A program made the position numbers and the translations under genes. Shown piece after piece: positions 57,161-64,000 of a stretch of 64,000 bases of DNA (the first letter of the stretch is position 1; each line of letters begins with the position of its first letter). The notes under the pieces were generated by a model, which worked only from the letters and a program-made list of their open reading frames with translations, searched no databases and was not told the origin of the DNA. This DNA is from Cyclobacteriaceae bacterium (lineage in GTDB: Bacteria; Bacteroidota; Bacteroidia; Cytophagales; Cyclobacteriaceae), in contig JAHBUD010000001.1 of assembly GCA_019638255.1 (NCBI GenBank), positions 2,666,001 to 2,730,000 of the forward strand. Direction: 5' to 3'.

Positions 57161-57849
57161 GAAAGTTCTATCAAGCGGGTTTTTAGTTTTGCCAGGCCCG
57201 TGCTGGCCTTATCCTCAATTATTTCCAGGTTCCGAATATAGCTGATATCCGGAACTTTGGGATCCACCAGGAATTTAGGAACATCATAACGCACATAGTT
57301 GATCAATCCTGCTGCAGGGTAAACAACCATGGAGGTACCCACTACTAAAAATAAGTCAGCTTGCGATGCATAATCCGCAGCCACTTCTATCATCGGCACC
57401 AACTCACCAAACCAGACAATGTTGGGTCGTAGCTGAAAGCCCTTCTCGCAGGTATCGCCCCAATTCAATTCCCACCCTTCAATAGGATATACCCGCCTCT
57501 CATCACCCGTACTTCGGGATTCAAAAAGGCTACCGTGTAAATGAAGCACGTTAGATGATCCCGCACGCTCATGAAGATTATCTACATTTTGAGTTACAAT
57601 CGTTACGTTGAAATTATCTTCCAACTCAACCAGAATTTCATGACCACGATTAGGTTTAACCTCTAGTGCTTTTTTCCTGCGTTGATTATAGAAATCGAGA
57701 ACTGTTTTTGGGTCACGTTGCCACCCTTCGGGAGATGCTACATCCTCAACCCTATAACCTTCCCATAAACCACCCGAATCGCGAAAGGTTGGAATACCAC
57801 TTTCAGCGCTAATGCCAGCACCGGTAAGAACAACCAGTTTCTTCTTCAT
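57157..57849 (-). CDS. cobB: NAD-dependent sirtuin deacylase
   Basis: The 230-aa protein has the Sir2 motifs G-A-G-I-S-A-E-S-G-I-P-T-F-R, T-Q-N-V-D-N-L-H (catalytic His in L-H-L-H-G-S) and N-I-V-W-F-G-E. The zinc-binding cysteine pairs are not present (only C-E-K-G remains), as in many Bacteroidota sirtuins of class III. It removes acyl groups from lysines using NAD+. The ATGA overlap with coaX suggests coordinated translation. Confidence 0.92.
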   Translation of the reverse strand: MKKKLVVLTGAGISAESGIPTFRDSGGLWEGYRVEDVASPEGWQRDPKTVLDFYNQRRKKALEVKPNRGHEILVELEDNFNVTIVTQNVDNLHERAGSSNVLHLHGSLFESRSTGDERRVYPIEGWELNWGDTCEKGFQLRPNIVWFGELVPMIEVAADYASQADLFLVVGTSMVVYPAAGLINYVRYDVPKFLVDPKVPDISYIRNLEIIEDKASTGLAKLKTRLIELS

Positions 57850-57915
57850 TAGATCAAGCTACAGAATCAAATGGAAATATCATTGTAAGAAGAAAGAAGT
57901 AAAGGAAATACACTA

Positions 57916-60366
57916 CTATGACTTCTTCTTGCGTGGCGCTGCCTTCTTTGCCGCTTTCTTAGCAGGAGTTTTCGTTGCTTTAGCTGTTTTAGCTGCCTTC
58001 GCTACTTTTGCTACCGGAGCATCACCTTCCTCTTTCTTTTTGGCTCCACCAAAACGGCCCCATCTCCCCTTCTTCTCCGGTGCATTGGCTGCAAGCTCTA
58101 AACACTCCTCCAAGGTAAGCTCTGCAGGAACTTTGTCTTTGGGAATTTTAACATTCTTTTTGCCTGCCTTGATGTATGGGCCAAAGCGACCGTTAAGCAC
58201 TTGTATCTCTGAATTCTCCTCGAATAGCTTAATGATTTTGTTGGCATCGGCTATTCGCTTTTGTTCGATCAACTCAACAGCCCTTTCGTGTTTAATGGTA
58301 TAGGGATCTTCACCTTTAGGAATAGACACAAACTTCTTATCGTGCAATACATACGGACCGAAGCGGCCTATGTTGGCAACTACTGGTTTATCTTCAAATG
58401 CGCCTAACTCACGCGGCATCTTCGTCAACTCCAGGGCATCCTCCAAGGTTATGTTTTCAATAAATTGTCCGGGCCTAAGGCTGGCAAACTTGGGCTTTTC
58501 TCCACCGTTATCATCCGGGTTCTCTCCAATCTGCACGTACGCACCAAACTTCCCGAGTTTTACATAAACATTCTTTCCGGTTTTTGGATCAACACCCAAT
58601 TCACGATTCTTACCGGCCGATGAACGCTCCACCAATTCCGTTTTCTTAACTTTTTTGTGGAAGGGTGTGTAGAAATTATCCAGCATCTGATGCCACTCCA
58701 GCTTGCCGGTGGCAATCTCATCAAACTCCTGTTCTATTTCAGAGGTGAAGGAATAATCGGTGATGTCCGGGAAATGATCAACAAGAAAATCGTTCACCAC
58801 CATGGCGATATTGGTTGGGAACAGCTTATTCTTCTCCGCTCCGGTTATTTCCGTTTCATCGCGCTTAACAATTTCATTATCGGAAAGCGATAACACCCGG
58901 TAAGCCCGGTCTGTTCCCTCACGGGATTCTTTAACAACATAACCACGCTTTTGAACCGTAGAGATGGTTGGTGCATAGGTTGAAGGTCTGCCAATACCAA
59001 GTTCTTCCAGTTTCTTTACCAGGCTCGCTTCCGTATAGCGCGGAGGGTTTCGCGAAAAGGTTTGACGGGCCATCAACTCATCGAGCGATAAACTCTGGCC
59101 AATGTTAAGGGGTGGCAGAACTTTTCCGTTTTCCTCATCATCTTCATCGTCACCCGACTCCATATATACAGACAAAAAGCCCTGAAATTTAACCATCTCA
59201 CCGGAAGCCGTTAACGTTCTTGGGTTAGTTGATATGGATATGGTTGCGGTAGTTTTCTCCAATTCTGCTTCAGCCATTTGTGATGCAATGGCACGCTTCC
59301 AGATCAGTTCGTACAGTCGTTGCGCGTTACGATCCATACCCGGATCGAGCACAGAAAAATCGGTTGGCCGTATAGCTTCGTGTGCTTCCTGCGCACCCGA
59401 TGATTTGGTTTTATACTGTCTTAGTTGCACAAAATCAGCACCGTATGCTGTCTCGATCTGGCGCTTCGCACCTTGTTGTGCCTCATCCGATAAGTTCACC
59501 GAATCGGTACGCATGTAGCTGATCTTACCGGCCTCGTAAAGCTTTTGGGCTATCATCATCGTTTGAACAACTGAAAAACTAAGCTTGCGCGATGCCTCTT
59601 GTTGCAACGTTGATGTTGTAAAGGGTGGTGCCGGTGAGCGCTTTAATGGTTTTGTCTGTAAATCGGCAATCGAAAACGCTGCACCTTTACAAGACTCCAG
59701 AAACTCAAGTGCTTCTTCTTCATTTTCAAACCGCTCAGGCAACTCAGCCTGAAGTTGTTTACCTTTTCCCAAATCAAACTGTGCGGTAACACGGAAAGAT
59801 GACTTTGATTTAAAGTTGTTGATCTCACGCTCGCGTTCTACTACTAATCGTACGGCTACCGACTGAACACGTCCTGCAGATAATCCGGTCTTAATTTTCT
59901 TCCACAGGATCGGTGAAAGCTCATACCCTACCAGTCGATCGAGAATTCTTCTGGCCTGTTGTGCATTAACCAGATCAACATCAATACCGCGTGGATTCTG
60001 AATAGCATTCAGGATTGCCTTCTTGGTGATTTCAGTAAAAACAATCCTGCGGGTTTTAGCATCATTCAAATCAAGCGACTCTTTTAAATGCCACGCAATC
60101 GCTTCTCCTTCACGGTCTTCATCGCTTGCCAGGTAAACCATTTCGGCTTCTTCGGCTAATTTTTTCAACTTACTGATTACATCCTTCTTGTCAGGACTTA
60201 TTTCGTAAGTCGGCTCAAAATCATTCTCAATATCAATAGCACCTGATCCCTTCGGCAAATCGCGTATGTGCCCCATGCTGGAAGCTACCTTAAAATCTTT
60301 TCCAAGATAGCCTTCAATGGTCTTTGCTTTTGCCGGTGATTCAACGATTACAAGATTTTTTCCCAT
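57916..60366 (-). CDS. topA: DNA topoisomerase I with Lys/Ala-rich tail
   Basis: The 816-aa protein has the TOPRIM domain (V-I-V-E-S-P-A-K-A-K-T-I, S-D-E-D-R-E-G-E-A-I-A-W-H), the catalytic Tyr in I-S-Y-M-R-T-D-S, G-I-G-R-P-S-T-Y-A. In place of zinc ribbons it has three or four copies of the G-K/R-F-G-x-Y-V/I repeat (G-K-F-G-A-Y-V, G-R-F-G-P-Y-V, G-R-F-G-P-Y-I) after ~590, and ends in a basic A-K-K-A-A-K-K tail of about 35 residues. It relaxes negative supercoils. Probably the first gene of a unit with sirtuin and coaX on the same strand. Confidence 0.95.
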   Translation of the reverse strand: MGKNLVIVESPAKAKTIEGYLGKDFKVASSMGHIRDLPKGSGAIDIENDFEPTYEISPDKKDVISKLKKLAEEAEMVYLASDEDREGEAIAWHLKESLDLNDAKTRRIVFTEITKKAILNAIQNPRGIDVDLVNAQQARRILDRLVGYELSPILWKKIKTGLSAGRVQSVAVRLVVEREREINNFKSKSSFRVTAQFDLGKGKQLQAELPERFENEEEALEFLESCKGAAFSIADLQTKPLKRSPAPPFTTSTLQQEASRKLSFSVVQTMMIAQKLYEAGKISYMRTDSVNLSDEAQQGAKRQIETAYGADFVQLRQYKTKSSGAQEAHEAIRPTDFSVLDPGMDRNAQRLYELIWKRAIASQMAEAELEKTTATISISTNPRTLTASGEMVKFQGFLSVYMESGDDEDDEENGKVLPPLNIGQSLSLDELMARQTFSRNPPRYTEASLVKKLEELGIGRPSTYAPTISTVQKRGYVVKESREGTDRAYRVLSLSDNEIVKRDETEITGAEKNKLFPTNIAMVVNDFLVDHFPDITDYSFTSEIEQEFDEIATGKLEWHQMLDNFYTPFHKKVKKTELVERSSAGKNRELGVDPKTGKNVYVKLGKFGAYVQIGENPDDNGGEKPKFASLRPGQFIENITLEDALELTKMPRELGAFEDKPVVANIGRFGPYVLHDKKFVSIPKGEDPYTIKHERAVELIEQKRIADANKIIKLFEENSEIQVLNGRFGPYIKAGKKNVKIPKDKVPAELTLEECLELAANAPEKKGRWGRFGGAKKKEEGDAPVAKVAKAAKTAKATKTPAKKAAKKAAPRKKKS

Positions 60367-60701
60367 ATCAACACATCAATCAAAGGGCTCAAATATCTGT
60401 AAATTTTTAAAAAATCAAATTTTGGTTTTGTCTAAGCGATCAGTGAACACATAGAATTCACTTGTGTAATCGATTGTTTTTGCGATTACATTCTCATCAA
60501 AATAAAATTCGTTAACGTGCTGATTCACAATAACCTTAGTAACAAAAAATCACTGTTAAATAATTTTCGTTCCGATCCCCTTAGAATCAAGCATTCATGT
60601 GCATGAAAAAAATTTATCGGTTGTATGTCAATATCTACGAAAACATCGAATTAACATTATTTCCCTATTTTTAGCGCACTATATAATTAACGCTATACTT
60701 C
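60367..60701. other. 335-bp intergenic stretch between divergent topA and symporter genes
   Basis: A/T-rich sequence without a convincing ORF (the short frames are not supported), hairpin or RNA gene. It must carry both promoters; no clear TTG/TAnnTTTG pair was found by eye. Confidence 0.4.
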
Positions 60702-62096
60702 ATGAGCGAATTCATTGCTTACCTGGCCAACGAAATTTATACCCCGGTTGCCTTTCTGTTGATTTTAGGCGGACTTTTTTTTCTGATCTATTCGCGTTTT
60801 GTTCAGTACAAATATTTCAAACACGCTATCAATATTCTTCGCGGAAAGTATTCCAACCCAAATGATCCTGGGCAAATCAATGCTTACCAGGCATTGTCAA
60901 CTGCGCTTGCATCAACGGTTGGCATGGGAAACATTGCCGGTGTAGCGGCAGCGATAACACTTGGCGGACCAGGCGCTTTGTTTTGGATGTGGATGACTGC
61001 CTTTGTAGGTATGTCGACAAACTTTTTTACAAGTGTACTCGCTATTATGTATCGCGGAAAAGACACAGCAGGGGTAATTCAAGGAGGACCAATGTATGTT
61101 ATCCGTGAAGCGCTGGGTAAAAAATGGCAACCCTTGGCAATACTTTTCAGTGTATGCTGTTTGATTGGCTGCCTTCCGATTTTTCAAGCCAATCAACTAA
61201 CCCAAGCCATTGTTGATATCGGTATTGCCTCCGATGAAATTCGCTTAACTACATTTTCCTTTTTAGGATTTACCATCAGCACACCTAAATTCATCATCGG
61301 TACAACCCTGATGCTGATTGCAGGAACAGTTATACTCGGTGGCATTCAACGCATTGGTAACTGGGCTGGTAAAATGGTGCCCATGATGATCGTTATCTAT
61401 TTCTTATCGGTATTTGCCATTCTGATTCTTCACATTACAGATATTCCCGGCTATTTTGTCCTGATTATTTCTGATGCTTTTAGTGCGGAAAACTACTCTG
61501 GCAGCCCCGCCCTTGGCGGTATTGTAGGAGGATTGATAATTATGGGTATCAGAAGAGCATCCTTCTCGAATGAGGCTGGCATCGGAACTGCACCCCTTGC
61601 ATTAGGCGCATCAAAAAGTACAGAACCTATTCGGGAAGGGCTCGTGTCAATGTTAAGTCCAGCTATTGATACCTTGATTGTTTGTACCCTTACCGCATTA
61701 GCCATTTTAGCCACGGGTGTTTGGCAAACTTCCGATGCGAAAGGAGTTTCGCTGACAGCCATGGCCTTTCAAACCGCTATGCCCGGCTTTGGAAAATACG
61801 TTCTACTGCTTTGTGCATTTTTCTTTTCCATTACTTCTGTTTTCTCTTATAGCTATTATGGAAGCAAATCGCTTTCCTTTTTGTTGGGTGTGAAAGCAAG
61901 CAAATGGTACAGCTACTTTTACCTGATCACTATTGTATTAGGCGCCATTGCTTCCATGCAGGATATTATGAACATCATTGATGTGGCGTATGCCTTGATG
62001 GCCATTCCGACTATGCTATCAGGATTCGTACTTGCACCGAAAGTAATGGCCGAGGCCAGGCGCTACTTTGCAGCACTTAAAGAAAAGGAAGGTTAG
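60702..62096 (+). CDS. sodium:alanine symporter family protein (AGCS)
   Basis: The 464-aa protein has about ten transmembrane helices with AGCS signatures: A-L-S-T-A-L-A-S-T-V-G-M-G-N-I-A-G-V-A, G-G-P-G-A-L-F-W-M-W, and R-A-S-F-S-N-E-A-G-I-G-T-A-P-L-A. It imports small neutral amino acids (alanine, glycine) with Na+. Its last four bases overlap the convergent gene. Confidence 0.93.
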   Translation: MSEFIAYLANEIYTPVAFLLILGGLFFLIYSRFVQYKYFKHAINILRGKYSNPNDPGQINAYQALSTALASTVGMGNIAGVAAAITLGGPGALFWMWMTAFVGMSTNFFTSVLAIMYRGKDTAGVIQGGPMYVIREALGKKWQPLAILFSVCCLIGCLPIFQANQLTQAIVDIGIASDEIRLTTFSFLGFTISTPKFIIGTTLMLIAGTVILGGIQRIGNWAGKMVPMMIVIYFLSVFAILILHITDIPGYFVLIISDAFSAENYSGSPALGGIVGGLIIMGIRRASFSNEAGIGTAPLALGASKSTEPIREGLVSMLSPAIDTLIVCTLTALAILATGVWQTSDAKGVSLTAMAFQTAMPGFGKYVLLLCAFFFSITSVFSYSYYGSKSLSFLLGVKASKWYSYFYLITIVLGAIASMQDIMNIIDVAYALMAIPTMLSGFVLAPKVMAEARRYFAALKEKEG

Positions 62097-63517
62097 GTAA
62101 TTTCTACCTGACGCGGTTGGTGATCAAATAATCCACGCTCCTTGATTGCCTCTGCCACTTTATGTGGAACATATTTTTCCCATCCCAGTTCGCCATTTTT
62201 AATCATGGCCAACACATTATCCGAAATAATATGAAGGTTCTTAACATTGGCATCTTTAATGTCCTCCAGCTTATTATTTTCCATCAGGTAACGGAAAAGA
62301 CTTTTAAGATTTGCAGGCAGATCAGCTTCAAAACCACTCAGCCTAAATAGTTCTTGCGAATTTTTAACCTGGGCAGGATAGATATAAAGCTTCACATTGG
62401 TTCCAAACAACGAAGCAAAGCATTCCAGAATTCCTCCGCGCGTATTCTCATACGTTTTCTCATCAAATACTTTTTGCAAAGCATTTATACCCATAATGAT
62501 ACCTATTTTTTTCCCGCGGGTAATGCGTGATAAGTAATCAACAAGGCGGTAGTACTCAAAATAATTTGAAATCAATACGTGTTGCCCAAGCGAACAAATA
62601 ATATCAGCCCGGTGAAGAAAGTCCGTTTCATCAATTGCTCCATCAGCGCTCAGGTCGTTTAATGTAAGTTCAGTCAGCACCACTATCTTCGAGCGTTCTA
62701 CATCGGGCTCATGCTTAAACTTCCTTCGTGCAGCCAGCAACATGTCAACATTAACATGGGTTGGCGGACGAAACCTTCCACGCAAAACCAAAAGATGCTT
62801 CTTATACAATTCATCGGAAGGCTGCATCACCTGGCCATCGGGGCCAAACATGGCCGCTTTAGTTAATCCATTCTTTACCAGCTTAAGCGCCATTAACCGG
62901 TTATCGACATGTTTGAAATCAGGACCGGTTATGCGAAACATATCAATTTCAATTCTTCGTCCATGCAATCCATCCAGCAACGACATTAAAATCTGTTCCG
63001 GATCGCTGAAGAATGTACAAGCGTAAATCAAGTTCACACCAACAATACCCAACGCATATTGTTGCTGGAGTGAATCATTGTCGTGCATCTTTACGTGGAT
63101 AACACAATCATTATACTCAGCCTTGGGCTTGAGTTGAAATCGTAATCCAATCCAACCATGCGGTTGATTAGTCCGATCGAAATTCAGGATTTCAACTGTA
63201 TTGGCGAATGCAAAAAAACGTGTTGATTCAACACGGTGAGTAAGCCGTTCCGACAATAGCGGATACTCATGTTCGAGCATCTTCATAAGCCGGGGCTCAC
63301 ATACATAGCGCTCGCAATACCCGTAAATGGCATCACTGAACTTCATATCGTATGCCGACATGGTTTTTGCAATCGTTCCGGAGGCACCACCGGCTTTAAA
63401 AAAATTGGCGGCAACTTCTTGACCGGCTCCTATCTCTGCAAAGGAGCCATAAACTTCCCGGCTCAGGTTAATCCGTAAAGCCTTTTCCTGCGTAGTAAGT
63501 TTTCTGAATTCCTGCAT
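62093..63517 (-). CDS. conserved Bacteroidota protein of unknown function, 474 aa
   Basis: I recall the N-terminus (V-Y-G-S-F-A-E-I-G-A-G-Q-E-V-A-A-N-F-F-K-A-G-G-A-S-G-T-I-A-K) from widespread Bacteroidota proteins that databases often label TonB-dependent receptor or nicotinate-nucleotide adenylyltransferase by mistake. It has no signal peptide, no barrel, and no NMNAT H-x-G-H motif. It is a soluble mixed alpha/beta protein. Biochemical role unknown. The ATG at 63517 is preferred over a TTG two codons earlier. Confidence 0.75.
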   Translation of the reverse strand: MQEFRKLTTQEKALRINLSREVYGSFAEIGAGQEVAANFFKAGGASGTIAKTMSAYDMKFSDAIYGYCERYVCEPRLMKMLEHEYPLLSERLTHRVESTRFFAFANTVEILNFDRTNQPHGWIGLRFQLKPKAEYNDCVIHVKMHDNDSLQQQYALGIVGVNLIYACTFFSDPEQILMSLLDGLHGRRIEIDMFRITGPDFKHVDNRLMALKLVKNGLTKAAMFGPDGQVMQPSDELYKKHLLVLRGRFRPPTHVNVDMLLAARRKFKHEPDVERSKIVVLTELTLNDLSADGAIDETDFLHRADIICSLGQHVLISNYFEYYRLVDYLSRITRGKKIGIIMGINALQKVFDEKTYENTRGGILECFASLFGTNVKLYIYPAQVKNSQELFRLSGFEADLPANLKSLFRYLMENNKLEDIKDANVKNLHIISDNVLAMIKNGELGWEKYVPHKVAEAIKERGLFDHQPRQVEIT

Positions 63518-63648
63518 ACCCAACTGTAAAGACTGTTTAAAAAATCATATCAAATGTAGTGAACATCAATTGTTCCGCGCATTCTTTCCTGCTTTTTTGA
63601 TTATTCTCCATTAAGACCTATTTTTCGAGTTTCACAAGAGTATAACAC

Positions 63649-64000
63649 ATGGACTCAAGAGGAGGTTTTACCAGCCGCATTGGATTTATACTTGCTGCTG
63701 CTGGATCAGCAGTCGGACTTGGTAACATTTGGAAGTTTCCGTACGAAACCGGCCAAAATGGAGGTGCCGCATTTCTGGTTATATACCTAGCCCTAACCTT
63801 TCTTTTATGCTATCCGGTAATGGTTGGTGAGATTGCCATTGGCAGAAAAGCCGGATTAGACGCTTATGGTTCATACAACAAGCTGGGCGGAAAGCGATGG
63901 GGATACCTGGGGTTGTACGGCATCATTTGCGGCATCATGATCCTGTCGTTTTACAACGTAGTTGCCGGATGGGCTTTCGGTTATTTCCTGGAAATATCGT
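63649..64000 (+). CDS. sodium-dependent transporter (NSS/SNF family), N-terminal part, cut by window end
   Basis: From an ATG at 63649 the frame is open to the window edge (117 residues). It shows the NSS start: F-T-S-R-I-G-F-I-L-A-A-A-G-S-A-V-G-L-G-N-I-W-K-F-P-Y, then G-Q-N-G-G-A-A-F-L-V-I-Y and E-I-A-I-G-R. The N-x-W-x-F-P motif of helix 1 is in the Na+/substrate site. It imports amino acids or related compounds with Na+; substrate unknown. It is divergent from the 474-aa protein. Confidence 0.93.
   Translation, partial: MDSRGGFTSRIGFILAAAGSAVGLGNIWKFPYETGQNGGAAFLVIYLALTFLLCYPVMVGEIAIGRKAGLDAYGSYNKLGGKRWGYLGLYGIICGIMILSFYNVVAGWAFGYFLEIS

Overview
The window looks like a chromosomal segment of a Bacteroidota bacterium, most likely of the Cytophagales type. 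Three things point there: a large secreted beta-propeller protein with a gliding-motility/type IX C-terminal sorting region (15150-19034), several promoters of the Bacteroidota form TTG-N16-23-TAnnTTTG, and typical families (DUF2141, 7TM-AraC regulators, TPR histidine kinases, a zinc metalloprotease of the DUF5117 group, a HicBA pair). The genus is inferred, not shown.

Left part (1-11800), accessory DNA. After a truncated RND efflux adaptor (1-272) and a small exported protein comes an AT-rich island of about 9 kb. It is bracketed by two 65-bp direct repeats that differ at one base (1022-1086 and 10253-10317). Inside are an unrecognised 212-aa gene, a Ser/Thr kinase and PP2C phosphatase pair (minus strand), and, divergent from them, a tightly packed operon: XRE regulator, RecB/Cas4-like PD-(D/E)XK nuclease with an Fe-S-type cysteine set, a full-length prokaryotic Argonaute with an apparently complete DEDD tetrad, an unknown 149-aa protein, and an HExxH metallopeptidase. 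A palindrome in the 99-bp divergent intergenic region probably lets the XRE protein control both sides. Just outside the right repeat is a HigA-like antitoxin/AbiEii toxin pair. The non-coding DNA is full of hairpins and repeats that resemble a cassette array, but no integrase is visible. This Argonaute-nuclease-unknown-peptidase unit is the best candidate for an undescribed defence system.

Middle part (11800-42500), mostly chromosomal housekeeping and envelope genes: membrane proteins (DUF4386, DUF2306, DUF3817, sterol desaturase), a WG-repeat-like lipoprotein, a T9SS substrate, fatty acid desaturase and LpxL-type acyltransferase, 7TM-AraC regulator, HicBA, topoisomerase IV (parE-parC), an ArsC-like protein without its cysteine, 3-hydroxyacyl-CoA dehydrogenase, a zinc metalloprotease, tandem UspA, TonB, a D-aminoacylase-like amidohydrolase and a pirin.

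Right part (42500-64000): DEAD-box RNA helicase, a histone H1-like basic protein, PlsC acyltransferase, a stand-alone divergent MreB, a TPR histidine kinase split by a one-base frameshift, a channel-like membrane protein and prohibitin, citrate synthase, acyl-CoA-binding protein, RsmE, TlpA-like thioredoxin, CoaX, sirtuin, TopA, an alanine:sodium symporter, a conserved Bacteroidota protein of unknown role, and the start of an NSS-family sodium symporter running off the end. I saw no rRNA, tRNA or CRISPR array.
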